This document shows positions 32,245 through 41,656 of a DNA stretch of 64,000 bases, piece by piece. The notes beneath the pieces are model-generated. The model ran no database searches and was not told the DNA's origin. It saw nothing but the letters and a program-made list of their open reading frames with translations. How positions within the stretch are numbered: position 1 is the stretch's first letter; every line of letters starts with the position of its first letter. Origin of the DNA: SKPT01 sp040905445 (GTDB lineage Bacteria > Planctomycetota > Phycisphaerae > Phycisphaerales > Phycisphaeraceae). The stretch is taken from NCBI GenBank assembly GCA_040905445.1, contig JBBDRN010000041.1, positions 25,856 to 89,855 of the forward strand, given 5' to 3'. Position numbers and translations under genes: made by a program.

Positions 32245-34977
32245 TCAATCGAATACGTAGCCGAACTCCCCGCCCTGGACCGCGACGTGCACGCGCTCCA
32301 CCGGCTTGCCCTCGCTCATCCGCGTCAGGAACTCGCGACTGATGCGCGGCAGGACGGTGTTGGTCAGGATCGCGTCGATCATCCGCCCGCCGCTCTCGAG
32401 CTCCGTGCAGCGGCTGGCGATCAGCTCGACGACGCCGTCGTCGTAGGTGAACGGGATCTTGTGGTTCTCGCCGATGCGCTTCTCGATGCGGCCGAGCTGG
32501 AGCCGGGCGATGTTGCCGATCATCTCGTCGCTGAGCGGGTAGTAGGGGATCGTCACCACGCGCCCGAGCAGCGCCGCGGGGAAGACCTTGAGCAGCGGCT
32601 CGCGCAGCGCCTTGGCGATGCCCTCGGGCGACGGCATCAGCTCCGGGTCCTTGCACATGTTCATGATCAGGTCGCTGCCGACGTTGCTCGTCAGCAGGAT
32701 GACCGTGTTCCGGAAGTCGATCCGCCGTCCTTCGCCGTCCTCCATCTGCCCCTTGTCGAAGACCTGGAAGAAGATCTCGTGGACGTCGGCGTGGGCCTTT
32801 TCCACCTCGTCGAGCAGCACGACGCTGTAGGGCTTTCGCCGGACCGCTTCGGTGAGGATGCCGCCCTCGCCATAGCCGACGTACCCGGGGGGCGAGCCCT
32901 TGAGCGTCGAGACGGTGTGCGCTTCCTGGAACTCGCTCATGTTGATCGTGATGACGTTCTGCTCGCCGCCGTAGAGCGACTCGGCGAGCGCCAGCGCGGT
33001 TTCCGTCTTGCCCACGCCGGAAGGCCCGGCGAGCAGGAACACGCCGATCGGCTTGCCCGGGTTGTCGAGGCTCGCCTTGGACGTCTGGATGCGGCGGGCG
33101 ATCTGCTCCAGCGCGTGCCGCTGGCCGATCACCCGCTCGTTGAGCGTGTCCGACAGCTTCAGCACCGCGTCGATCTCGTTCTTGACCATCCGTCCGACCG
33201 GGATGCCGGTCCAGTCGGCGACGACCGACGCCACGGCCTGGGCGTCGACGGTGGCGAGGATCAGCGGCTGCTCGCCCTGCAGCTCGCCCAATTCGTCCTG
33301 GAGCTGGCGCAGCTCATCAAGCTGCCCGGCGCGGTCCGCTTCCCCATCCGCCTCGTCCGAGGCTGAAAGCTCCGCAGCCGGCGCGGCGTGAACCTCCGAC
33401 GCCACCGCCACGGGCTCGTCCACCGGGCTCGCCTGCCCGCGAATAGCGCTGCGCAGCGCCAGGATGCGATCGACCAGTTGCTTCTCCGCGGTCCACCGCG
33501 CGTCGAGATCGACCAGTCGGCTGCGGTCGGCGTCGAGCCGCTCGCGGGCCGCGGCCTCGCGCTGCCGCGTGTCGACCCCCACGGCGCTCTCGCGCTCGAT
33601 GATCGCCAGCTCCTCCTCGCTGGCCTCGATCCGCCGCCGGCAGTCCTCCACCTCCGCCGGCACCGCGTGCTGGCTGATCGCCACGCGCGCCGCGGCCGTG
33701 TCGAGCAGGCTCACCGCCTTGTCCGGCAGTTGACGCGCGGGGATGTAGCGATGCGACAGCGTCACCGCCGCCTCCATCGCCTCGTCGAGCACCTGCACCC
33801 GGTGGTGCTGCTCGAGCGTCGACGCCATGCCGCGCATCATGCGCACGGCCTTGGCCTCGCTCGGCTCCTCGACCTGGATCACCTGGAAGCGGCGCGTCAG
33901 GGCCGGGTCCTTCTCGATGTGCTTCTTGTACTCCGCCCAGGTTGTCGCGGCGATGGTCCGCAGCGTGCCGCGCGCCAGCGCCGGCTTGAGCAGGTTGGCG
34001 GCGTCGCCCGTGCCCGCCTGGCCGCCGGCGCCGATCAGCGTATGCGCTTCGTCGATGAAGAGGATGATCGGTTTGGGCGAAGCCTGCACCTCGTCGATGA
34101 CCTGGCGCAGGCGCTGCTCGAACTCGCCCTTCATGCTCGCCCCCGCTTGGAGCAGGCCGATGTCCAGGGCCCGCAGCGTCACGTCCTTCATGCTCGGCGG
34201 CACGTCGCCGCGGGCGATGCGCAGCGCGAAGCCCTCGACGACCGCGGTCTTGCCGACGCCCGCCTCGCCGGTGATGATCGGGTTGTTCTGCCGGCGGCGC
34301 ATGAGGATGTCGACGATCTGGCGGATCTCGTCGTCGCGGCCGACGATCGGGTCGATCTCGCCCTGCCTGGCGCGCTCGGTCAGGTCGACGGAGAACCGGT
34401 TGAGCGCTTCGCCCTTGCCCATCGCCGCGGGCGGCATCGCGTCGCTCGCCTGCCCGGGCTCGACGGCCCCCGACGAGCCGTCCTGCGGCGCCAGGTCCTG
34501 CTCCGGCGAGCCGGCGGTCACCTCGGCGAACGCCTCCGTCAACTGGTCGCGCTTGATCTTGTTGAACTGCGGCGAGATCGCCAGCAACTGGCCTCGCAGC
34601 GAGCCGTCGCTGAGGAGGCCCACCATGACGTGCCCCGTGCGCACCGCCGGGCTGTTGAACATCAGCGACCCGTAAAGCCAGCCTTCCTTGATCGCGTGCT
34701 CGAGGTGGGGCGAGAAGTCGCTGATCGACGTGGCGCCGCGCGGCAGGCGGTCCAGCGCGCTCGTCAGGTCGGCGGCGAGGCGGGCGTGGTCCAGCTTGAA
34801 CGCCGTGATGATGCGCGACAGGTCCGAGTCCTGCATCTGCATCACCTGGTGCAGCCAGTGGACGAGCTCCACGTACGCGTTGCCGCGCATCTTGCAGAAG
34901 ACGGTCGCGGCTTCCGCGGCCTTGTAGGCGAGGCTGTTGAGCTTGCTGAACATGGACAGGCGGCTGATCTCAGGCAT
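32245..34977 (-). CDS. clpV: T6SS sheath-recycling ATPase ClpV (TssH)
   Basis: A 910-residue Clp/Hsp100-type AAA+ ATPase that disassembles the contracted TssB/TssC sheath. The N-terminal domain (residues 1-150, with CKMRGNAYVELVHWLHQVMQ) is of ClpV type, which binds TssC. Walker A of the first ring, GEAGVGKT, is at 237-244; a coiled-coil middle domain follows, and the second ring has GPSGVGKTE near 655 and MSEFQEAHTVSTLKGSPPGY. AAGGA lies 6 bases before the start and the gene overlaps tssG by 8 bases. Confidence 0.96.
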   Translation of the reverse strand: MPEISRLSMFSKLNSLAYKAAEAATVFCKMRGNAYVELVHWLHQVMQMQDSDLSRIITAFKLDHARLAADLTSALDRLPRGATSISDFSPHLEHAIKEGWLYGSLMFNSPAVRTGHVMVGLLSDGSLRGQLLAISPQFNKIKRDQLTEAFAEVTAGSPEQDLAPQDGSSGAVEPGQASDAMPPAAMGKGEALNRFSVDLTERARQGEIDPIVGRDDEIRQIVDILMRRRQNNPIITGEAGVGKTAVVEGFALRIARGDVPPSMKDVTLRALDIGLLQAGASMKGEFEQRLRQVIDEVQASPKPIILFIDEAHTLIGAGGQAGTGDAANLLKPALARGTLRTIAATTWAEYKKHIEKDPALTRRFQVIQVEEPSEAKAVRMMRGMASTLEQHHRVQVLDEAMEAAVTLSHRYIPARQLPDKAVSLLDTAAARVAISQHAVPAEVEDCRRRIEASEEELAIIERESAVGVDTRQREAAARERLDADRSRLVDLDARWTAEKQLVDRILALRSAIRGQASPVDEPVAVASEVHAAPAAELSASDEADGEADRAGQLDELRQLQDELGELQGEQPLILATVDAQAVASVVADWTGIPVGRMVKNEIDAVLKLSDTLNERVIGQRHALEQIARRIQTSKASLDNPGKPIGVFLLAGPSGVGKTETALALAESLYGGEQNVITINMSEFQEAHTVSTLKGSPPGYVGYGEGGILTEAVRRKPYSVVLLDEVEKAHADVHEIFFQVFDKGQMEDGEGRRIDFRNTVILLTSNVGSDLIMNMCKDPELMPSPEGIAKALREPLLKVFPAALLGRVVTIPYYPLSDEMIGNIARLQLGRIEKRIGENHKIPFTYDDGVVELIASRCTELESGGRMIDAILTNTVLPRISREFLTRMSEGKPVERVHVAVQGGEFGYVFD

Positions 34978-36007
34978 GTTGTGTCCTTCTCGAAGCGGCG
35001 TCGGGTCGCAGGATCAGGTCATCGCGGTCGCGCGGCGGGCCGGTCGAGCCCAGCCAGGTGTTCCATCCAAGCTGCGAGCCGCCGTCGAGCCGGGCCGTCG
35101 GCAGCTCGTCGCCGCGGACGATGAACTGGATGTCGTAGTCCAGCGCGTCGCCCAGATAATGGCGGACCCAGGCGGCGACGCGGCGGAGCGCGCCGCTGCC
35201 GGGGAGCAGCCGCTGATAGCTCGCCAGGCGCATCGGGCCAAGCACGAGGCGGAATGCGTGCTGGCAATCCCACACCCGCCGCCCGAGCACCACCCCGTCG
35301 CCCAGCCGACCCGTCGCGGGCGACTCGCCCAGGCGGCAGTGGCAGTCGTCGGGCAGGTGAAGCCAGCGGCCGACGAACTCCTGGATCGCGACATTGACGT
35401 TCAGCAGCGAACGCAGGATCGCGCACAACCCGTCCGGGTGGCGCGTCTGCATCGCCAAGTGGCCCGCGAAGTGAAGCCCCGCGGTGCTCGACGGCGCGGC
35501 GCCCGCTTCAGGCTGGTCGAGCCCGGCGAGGCTCGCGACGTACGTGGCGAAGCGGTCGTCGTTCGGGCGATCGTGGTGCACCTCGGGCCGGGCGCTGGCC
35601 CAGGCGCGGTAGAAGAGGCTGATGGCGCGGTGGTGAAAGACGTTGATGAACCGATGCAGCGTCGGGTCGTGGTGGTGCTGCCAGCGGCCGAACGCGTAGT
35701 CCGTCATGTGCGCCGGCAGCGGGCCGTTGGGCCCGAACAGCCCGAGAAACTGCACGTCGAGCTGCAGTGGCCGACCGTCCGGCCCCGGCTCGGCGCCGGA
35801 GAGCATCGCCGGCGCGAACGCCATGCTTGGCCGTTGTCCGAAGCGCACCGGGTCGTCGCCCGGCCGGCGCGACGTGCCGATGCGCGGCAGTTGACGATGC
35901 GCGCACTCCAGCCGACGCACCGCTTGATAGAAATCAAAGCGCGTCGGGTCGGCACACAACGCCGCGTCGACTACAGACTTTGCCGGCGACCGATCCGCGG
36001 CTGCCAT
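34970..36007 (-). CDS. tssG: T6SS baseplate protein TssG
   Basis: A 345-residue baseplate wedge subunit. Typical features are RFDFYQAVRRLECAH near residue 25, FLGLFGPNGPLPAHMTDYA near 95 and the following FHHRAISLFYRAWASARPE, all characteristic of TssG. It pairs with two copies of TssF and one TssE. The gene overlaps the 3' end of tssF by 37 bases and tssH by 8, which indicates translational coupling. Confidence 0.95.
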   Translation of the reverse strand: MAAADRSPAKSVVDAALCADPTRFDFYQAVRRLECAHRQLPRIGTSRRPGDDPVRFGQRPSMAFAPAMLSGAEPGPDGRPLQLDVQFLGLFGPNGPLPAHMTDYAFGRWQHHHDPTLHRFINVFHHRAISLFYRAWASARPEVHHDRPNDDRFATYVASLAGLDQPEAGAAPSSTAGLHFAGHLAMQTRHPDGLCAILRSLLNVNVAIQEFVGRWLHLPDDCHCRLGESPATGRLGDGVVLGRRVWDCQHAFRLVLGPMRLASYQRLLPGSGALRRVAAWVRHYLGDALDYDIQFIVRGDELPTARLDGGSQLGWNTWLGSTGPPRDRDDLILRPDAASRRTQHA

Positions 36008-37839
36008 CGCATGATCTCTCCGCGGTCCTGCGTGCGCAGAACCGTCTCCGTAAACGCATTGACTGACGCGTGCCGGGCGAGGAATCGCTCGAGCACGCTG
36101 CCGAGCAGGAACACACCGACGCCTTCGAAGTCCGTCTCGTCGAAGTCGAGCGTGACCTCGACGCCGCGGACGAACGCGAGCGGGCCGGGCACCCGGGCGC
36201 GGCGGACGATGGCTCGCGAGCTGACCGAGCGCAGGCCGCGCACCTGCCGCGAGGCACCGTCGTCGCCTTCACGGGCGTACAGCCGCAGCAGGTCGCGCAG
36301 CGCCGCCGCCGCATCGCTGGCGCCGTCGTCCGCCGCGAGCGACAGGTAGTTGAGCGACAGGTGCTTGATCAGCCGCCAGGCCGCGTCGCCCTGGGCGATC
36401 GACGCCCGCGGCGCCGTGGGCCCGACGACGCACCGGATGCTGTTGACCGGCGCACCCGACTCGAGCGTCAGGTCGGTCGTCCCGGCGCCGACGGCCATCT
36501 GCAGCGGCAGATCCCGGTTGGTGCACAGCGCCTCGACCGCCAACTGGCGCAGCGCCGGGTCATACGGCGGGTGATCCGCGTCGGCGAGCGCGAGGTAGAC
36601 CTCACTGCCCGCATACTGGCTGGAGCGCATGCCCTTTTGCCGCTCCTGCTGTGAGAGCAATCGCGGCCGGCGGGCGACCGTGTAATACGCCCCGCCCGAA
36701 CCCGACTGCTGAAACTCGCTGGCCTCGTAAAGCGGCCGAAACGTCCGCTCCGCGTCCGACCGGGCGCCGATGCCCTGCACCGCGCGCACCTGGTAGATCT
36801 CGAAATCCAGCGGACGCGTGCGGTCGGACACGACGTGAAACTCCGGCACGCGCTCGGTGAGGTGGATGCGGTCGCATCGCTTGTGGAACAGGTTGACCGC
36901 CGGCGTGCAGTGGAGCATGAAGTTGGATGCATCCAGGCCATGCGCGAGCTCCGGCTGCGCCTGGTCCATGAGCAGGATCAGGTCCAGCTCGTTGCCGTCG
37001 CACTGCTTCACCGCCGCCGCGAGCCCGTCGATTGCGACGAACATGAACCGCTGCGGCATGGCGAAGTATTCCTGCAGCAGGCGGTAGCCGTGAAACGACC
37101 GCGACTCGTACGGCAGCAGGGCGTGGTCGTCGCTGAAGCCCACCGGCTTCGGGAGGCCCACCGGAACGCGCCACGGCACGGGCCGCGCCGCCGGCTGAGC
37201 GACGATCGCGGTGACGTGGGTCATCAGGTTTTCGTAGAGGCTCATCGCCTGCCCGCCCCCGCCGCGCAGGTGCAGCACGAGCTCGTCGAGCTGCAGGTCG
37301 CGTATGGGCTGATTGGCGAGCGTGCGCAGACGCAGGTGGATCGCCGCGCGGGCCGGCATGTCCGGCGGCGGCTCGATCCTGGCCATCTCCTGGCTGTAGT
37401 AACCGGCGTCGACGATCTCCAGCGGCCAGAGCGTCACGTCGTGCGCGGTGCGGTAGGTGCACGCCGTCTGGTCGCCCCTGCCCAGCAGCCCGCGCATCGA
37501 ACTGCCGCGCGGAATCTCGAACCCCTGCGCCAGCGACCCCTCCGTCGCGTCAGGGTGCATCTGCACGACCGTCATCGACGGCGTGGGCGCGAGGTAGTGC
37601 GGGTAGAGCGTCTCGAAGATCGCCTGCGTGAAGCGCGGGAACTCGCCGTCGATCTTCAGTTGCACGCGCGCCGCCAGAAACGCGAAGCCCTCCAGCAGCC
37701 GCTCGACGTACGGGTCCGCGCATTCGAAGCGATCCAGCGCCAGCCGGCCGGCGATCTTCGGGTAGGCGTCGGCGAACTCCCCCGCGGTCTCGCGCAGGTG
37801 CTGCAGCTCCTGGTTGTAGTAATCGAGAAGGTCAGCCAT
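35971..37839 (-). CDS. tssF: T6SS baseplate protein TssF
   Basis: A 622-residue baseplate protein. It begins LLDYYNQELQHLRETAGEFA, the classic TssF start, followed by DPYVERLLEGFAFLAARVQL and FPRFTQAIFETLYPHYLAP. The length is normal. It overlaps tssE by 8 bases upstream and tssG by 37 bases downstream. Confidence 0.96.
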   Translation of the reverse strand: MADLLDYYNQELQHLRETAGEFADAYPKIAGRLALDRFECADPYVERLLEGFAFLAARVQLKIDGEFPRFTQAIFETLYPHYLAPTPSMTVVQMHPDATEGSLAQGFEIPRGSSMRGLLGRGDQTACTYRTAHDVTLWPLEIVDAGYYSQEMARIEPPPDMPARAAIHLRLRTLANQPIRDLQLDELVLHLRGGGGQAMSLYENLMTHVTAIVAQPAARPVPWRVPVGLPKPVGFSDDHALLPYESRSFHGYRLLQEYFAMPQRFMFVAIDGLAAAVKQCDGNELDLILLMDQAQPELAHGLDASNFMLHCTPAVNLFHKRCDRIHLTERVPEFHVVSDRTRPLDFEIYQVRAVQGIGARSDAERTFRPLYEASEFQQSGSGGAYYTVARRPRLLSQQERQKGMRSSQYAGSEVYLALADADHPPYDPALRQLAVEALCTNRDLPLQMAVGAGTTDLTLESGAPVNSIRCVVGPTAPRASIAQGDAAWRLIKHLSLNYLSLAADDGASDAAAALRDLLRLYAREGDDGASRQVRGLRSVSSRAIVRRARVPGPLAFVRGVEVTLDFDETDFEGVGVFLLGSVLERFLARHASVNAFTETVLRTQDRGEIMRWQPRIGRRQSL

Positions 37840-38338
37840 GACCCTGCTCCTCGACGTTGACCTCGCCCGTTTCCAGGTCCAGCTCCGTGCGCAGAAGCAA
37901 CTGCTCGGGCACCGGCTGGGCCCAGAGCGAGCCCTCGATGTCCAGCGTCAGCAGCCGCTGGCTGAGCTCGTCCTCGCGCACCACCGCGTTGACCCGCACC
38001 GTCGACGGGATCAACCGCGGCTCGAACCAGAGGATCGCCTCGCGAATCTCGCGCTCCAACTGGCTGACGTCGATGCTGCTGCCCGTCACGCCCGAGAACT
38101 CCGGGCAGCCGTAGTTGAGCACCGACGACTGCACGAACGGGTACGGGCCCAGGTCGCGCACCGCGGCGAGCTGCCCCGTGTTCAGCAGCCACGACAGGTC
38201 GCGCACCACCGCGGCCCGAAGCTTGCGCATCGACAGGACGCGATGCTCGCGCGACTCCTGGCGCTGGCCCGGCTGATCGTCCGTCAGCCGGTCCAACAGC
38301 GACGGCTGGAGCCGATCCGTCGGGGTCAGCTCAGGCAT
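37832..38338 (-). CDS. tssE: T6SS baseplate protein TssE (gp25-like)
   Basis: A 168-residue protein of the gp25 lysozyme-like fold that joins baseplate to sheath. It shows LQPSLLDRLTDDQPG, LRAAVVRDLSWLLNT, then FVQSSVLNYGCPEFSG and the EREIREAILWFEPRL segment that corresponds to the sheath-docking region. Start 38338 is preferred to longer, Arg-rich options. It overlaps tagJ upstream by 8 bases and tssF downstream by 8. Confidence 0.93.
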   Translation of the reverse strand: MPELTPTDRLQPSLLDRLTDDQPGQRQESREHRVLSMRKLRAAVVRDLSWLLNTGQLAAVRDLGPYPFVQSSVLNYGCPEFSGVTGSSIDVSQLEREIREAILWFEPRLIPSTVRVNAVVREDELSQRLLTLDIEGSLWAQPVPEQLLLRTELDLETGEVNVEEQGHG

Positions 38339-38876
38339 GCGGCGCCTCCCGGCCCGCTTCGCCCGCCGACGTCGCGGCCGCCACCGCGCCAAGCTCGATC
38401 CGCCTCACCTCCAGCACCGGGCCCAGCCGATCGTCCGCGTCAGCGATCCACTCGAAGGGCGTGTCGTTGATCCGCCCGGCGATCGCCGGCGCTTCGTCAA
38501 AGGCGCGGTCCCGCATCGCGCGGGCCTGATCCACCTGCCCCGCGCCCAGCGCGACGGTGGCCTGCACCAGCGCCGCGATCCAGGACTCGGGCTCGCCGAA
38601 GATCAGCGGCGAGCGCTGCCCGGCGAACACCTGCTCGCGGAACGCCTCGCACGCGATCGTCGAGCGAAACGCGTGGACCATCGGCATCGCCGACGCATCG
38701 AGATCGCCGACCACGTTCAACTGCGTCAGCGCCCGGTCCCACTGGCCGGCGACCGCGAGCAACTGGAACAGGAACACGCGCAGCTTCGCGTTGGACGGGT
38801 CATCGCGCACCGCGCCCTGCAGCGCCGCGAGCGCCTGCGTCAGGTTGCCTTCCTGCAGGTGTTGCTCTGCCAGCAT
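38331..38876 (-). CDS. tagJ: TagJ/ImpE-like T6SS accessory protein, C-terminally shortened
   Basis: A 181-residue helical protein of the ImpE/TagJ family, which in other systems binds the sheath protein TssB. The N-terminus LAEQHLQEGNLTQALAALQG is the family's repeat-like start, and GRINDTPFEWIADADDRLGP is its most conserved motif. Family members normally continue about 90 residues beyond it with a WVPF-containing domain; here the protein ends in an unrelated Ala/Arg-rich tail (AAATSAGEAGREAPHA) that runs directly into tssE. No other frame carries the missing part, so the loss looks real. Confidence 0.8.
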   Translation of the reverse strand: MLAEQHLQEGNLTQALAALQGAVRDDPSNAKLRVFLFQLLAVAGQWDRALTQLNVVGDLDASAMPMVHAFRSTIACEAFREQVFAGQRSPLIFGEPESWIAALVQATVALGAGQVDQARAMRDRAFDEAPAIAGRINDTPFEWIADADDRLGPVLEVRRIELGAVAAATSAGEAGREAPHA

Positions 38877-38918
38877 GCTCGGCCTCCGGCCTGTCTGTCT
38901 CGCGCTGCTCGTCGCGGC

Positions 38919-39404
38919 TCACGCTTCGGCGTGGGCCTCGATGTCGTAGGTGTACTTGCCGCCCGACGCGGTCGTGCCGTCGTCCTTCTGCAGGAAGTAC
39001 TCGTAGGTCACTTTGGCGAAGTTGAGCGTGATGTTCTCCGTCAGCCGCTCCTCGCCGCCGCTGCCGCCCGTGGACACCGCGGTGACGATGACCTTGTCGA
39101 GCGTGATCTCCACGTACTTCTGCGGCGTCTTGCCGGCTTTGCGCATGAGGAAGGTGACGGTGTCGATGTGCGTGCCGCCGGCGCAGTGCTGCTGAAGGGC
39201 CGGCGAGGCCTTGTCGATGTACTTGGTGAAGGAGAAGTCCTGGATGTTGGCCCGGCCCGCGCCGCCGCCGCCGCCGACGTGGAACGAGCCTGACTGGCTC
39301 ATGCCCCAACTCCAGGCCAGCACGTCGATGTTGTCCTTCTGATCCTTGTCCTTGGACTCGCCCTTGATGTCGGCGCCCATGTCGATGTACATGTCAACAG
39401 CCAT
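38919..39404 (-). CDS. hcp: T6SS tube protein Hcp (TssD)
   Basis: A 161-residue tube subunit that stacks as hexameric rings inside the sheath and is secreted on firing. It has the Hcp start MAVDMYIDMGADIKGES, IDVLAWSWGMSQSG, FTKYIDKASPALQQHCAGG and the end KYTYDIEAHAEA, all typical. AGGAG lies 9 bases upstream. A 111-base gap after tssC carries a small hairpin, which could set hcp apart within the transcript. Confidence 0.96.
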   Translation of the reverse strand: MAVDMYIDMGADIKGESKDKDQKDNIDVLAWSWGMSQSGSFHVGGGGGAGRANIQDFSFTKYIDKASPALQQHCAGGTHIDTVTFLMRKAGKTPQKYVEITLDKVIVTAVSTGGSGGEERLTENITLNFAKVTYEYFLQKDDGTTASGGKYTYDIEAHAEA

Positions 39405-39462
39405 GAACCTTGCTCCTGTGTGGGTTGTGAATGGATGATCGATACGGTCCGGCCGCGGGTCG

Positions 39463-39482
39463 GCGCGGGGTTCCCCGCCGCA
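39463..39482 (-). promoter_or_regulatory. Intercistronic hairpin upstream of hcp
   Basis: In the 111-base gap between tssC and hcp the transcript could fold GCGGG-GAAC-CCCGC. There is no T run. It may stabilise hcp RNA or partly terminate; the sequence alone cannot decide. Confidence 0.3.
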
Positions 39483-39515
39483 TCATGTCCTTGTCCTTAT
39501 CCTTGACGCGAGGCG

Positions 39516-41015
39516 TTATCCGCCGCCCTTGGCGGAAGGAAGCTTGGAGACGAGGCGCAGCGACACGCTCAGGCCCTCGAGCTGGTAGTGCGGCCGGAGG
39601 AAGAACTTCGCCGCGTAGTAGCCCGGGTTGCCCTCGATGTCCTCGACGACGACCTCGGCGGCGGCCAGCGGCTTCTCCGCCTTGGTCCGCTCGCTGGAGT
39701 TGGCCGGGTCACCGTCGACGTAGTTGTTGATCCACTGCGTCAGCCAGCGCTGCACCTCGGCACGCTCCTTGAACGAGCCGATCTTGTCACGCACGATGCA
39801 CTTGAGGTAGTGGGCGAACCGGCACGTGGCGAACAGGTAGGGCAGGCGTGCGCCGAGCTCCGCGTTGGCCGTCGCGTCCGGGTCGTCGAACTTCGCCGAC
39901 TTGTGCAGCGTCTGGGCGCCGATGAACGCCGCCACGTCCGAGTTCTTCCGGTGGATCAGCGGCAGGAAGCCGTTCTTGCTCAGCTCGGCCTCGCGGCGGT
40001 CGTCGATGGCGATCTCCGTCGGGCACTTCATGTCCACGCCGCCATCGTCCGTCGGGAAGCTGTGCACGGGCAGCCCCTCGACCAGCCCGCCGCTCTCGAC
40101 GCCGCGGATGCGCGTGCACCAGCCGTACATTTTGAACGCGCGGTTGATGTTCACCGCCATCGCGTACGCCGAGTTCGACCACGTGTACTTGCTGTGGTCC
40201 GTGCCCTCGGCCTCCTCCTCGAAATCGAACTCCTCGACCGGCTCGGTCTTCGAGCCGTACGGCAGTCGCGCGAGGAACCGCGGCATGGTCAGCGAGATGT
40301 AACGCGAGTCGTCCGAGTCACGCAGCGAACGCCACGCCGCGTAGTCCGGCGTCTGGAAGATCTTGGTCAGGTCGCGCGGGTTCATCAGCTCCTGCCAGCT
40401 TTCCATGCCCGCCACGTTCGGGTCGGCGCCGGCGATGAACGGGGCATGCGCCGCCGCGGCGATCTGCGCGATCTCCCCAAGCAGCTCGACGTCCTGCGGG
40501 CTGTGGTCGAATGGGTAGTCGCCCACGAGGCAGCCGTACGGCTCGCCGCCCATCTGGCTGTATTCCTCGGTGTAGATCTTCTTGAACACCGGGCTCTGGT
40601 CCCACGCCGTGCCCTTGAACTTCTTGAGCGTCTTGTGCAGATCCGGCTTGCTGATGTTCAGCACGCGGATCTTGAGCATCTCGTCCGTTTCCGTGTTGTT
40701 CACGAGATGGTGCAACCCGCGCCAACTGCCCTCGATCTTCTGGAAGTCGGCGTGGTGCAGGATCTGGTTGACCTGCTTCGTCAGCTTCGCGTCGATCTCG
40801 GCGATGACCGACTCGATCGTCTTGATCGCGTCGTCCGAGACGAGCGCGGTGTTCGCCAGCGCCTCCTGGGCGAGGATGTTCACCGCCGACGTGACCGCCT
40901 CCTTGGCCGAGGCCGTCTTCGTCTTGAACTCCTTGCTCAGCAGCGCCTCGAAGTCGCTGGGCTCGATCGATTGCGAGGCGGCGGTCGATTCGGTCTGGTC
41001 CTGGGCTTCTGCCAT
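39516..41015 (-). CDS. tssC: T6SS sheath large subunit TssC
   Basis: A 499-residue sheath protein. Signatures include HADFQKIEGSWRGLHHLVNN, GEPYGCLVGDYPFDHSPQDV, PFIAGADPNVAGMESWQELM and the C-terminal GYYAAKFFLRPHYQLEGLSV, which ends in the region recognised by ClpV and the baseplate. The length is normal. It starts 6 bases after tssB, with AGGAG inside the last tssB codons. Confidence 0.97.
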   Translation of the reverse strand: MAEAQDQTESTAASQSIEPSDFEALLSKEFKTKTASAKEAVTSAVNILAQEALANTALVSDDAIKTIESVIAEIDAKLTKQVNQILHHADFQKIEGSWRGLHHLVNNTETDEMLKIRVLNISKPDLHKTLKKFKGTAWDQSPVFKKIYTEEYSQMGGEPYGCLVGDYPFDHSPQDVELLGEIAQIAAAAHAPFIAGADPNVAGMESWQELMNPRDLTKIFQTPDYAAWRSLRDSDDSRYISLTMPRFLARLPYGSKTEPVEEFDFEEEAEGTDHSKYTWSNSAYAMAVNINRAFKMYGWCTRIRGVESGGLVEGLPVHSFPTDDGGVDMKCPTEIAIDDRREAELSKNGFLPLIHRKNSDVAAFIGAQTLHKSAKFDDPDATANAELGARLPYLFATCRFAHYLKCIVRDKIGSFKERAEVQRWLTQWINNYVDGDPANSSERTKAEKPLAAAEVVVEDIEGNPGYYAAKFFLRPHYQLEGLSVSLRLVSKLPSAKGGG

Positions 41016-41021
41016 GGTCGA

Positions 41022-41582
41022 TTACTCCTGTTCTTTCGCGTTTTCGTCGCCCGCGTCCTCGCCCTTCGGCGCCGAGGCCAGCGCCTGCAGCAGCGTCGGA
41101 TCCTGCAACGCCTTGGCGACGAGATCCTCGGCCCCGGCCTTGCCGTCCATGTACGAAAGCAGGTTCGAGAGCTGCTGCCTCGCCTCCAGCAGCTTGCGCA
41201 GCGGCTCGACCTTCCGCGCCACCGCCGCCGGCGAAAAGTCATCCATGCTCTCGAACGTGATGTCCACGTTCATCTCGCCTTCGCCCGTGAGCGTGTTGGG
41301 CACCCGCATCGCCACGCGCGGCTTCATCGCCTTGAGCCGGTCGTCGAAGTTGTCGACGTCGATCTCCAGGAAGTTCCGGTCCGCCACCGCCCCGCGCGCC
41401 GTGGCATGCTCCGCCGGTACATCGTCCGGGGCGTCGGCCTTGCCCGTCAGGTCCGCCATCACCCCCATCACGAACGGGAGCTCGACCGCCTTCTCGGCGC
41501 CGTACGTTTCGAGGTCGTACTCGATCTGCACACGCGGCGCGCGGTTGCGCGCGATGAATTTCTGACTGCTCGATTTCGCCAT
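41022..41582 (-). CDS. tssB: T6SS sheath small subunit TssB
   Basis: A 186-residue sheath protein that pairs with TssC. It has the expected start SSQKFIARNRAPRVQIEYDL, VELPFVMGVMADLTGKAD, RNFLEIDVDNFDDRLKAMKP and MNVDITFESMDDFSPAAVAR. AAAGG lies about 9 bases upstream. It follows tssA by 74 bases. Confidence 0.97.
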   Translation of the reverse strand: MAKSSSQKFIARNRAPRVQIEYDLETYGAEKAVELPFVMGVMADLTGKADAPDDVPAEHATARGAVADRNFLEIDVDNFDDRLKAMKPRVAMRVPNTLTGEGEMNVDITFESMDDFSPAAVARKVEPLRKLLEARQQLSNLLSYMDGKAGAEDLVAKALQDPTLLQALASAPKGEDAGDENAKEQE

Positions 41583-41656
41583 GTCACGGTTCCTTTCCAG
41601 TTAAGCCATGCCCGACGGGTCATTCCCCCCGGCGACCGCCCGGCCCGGGTCGCGGT

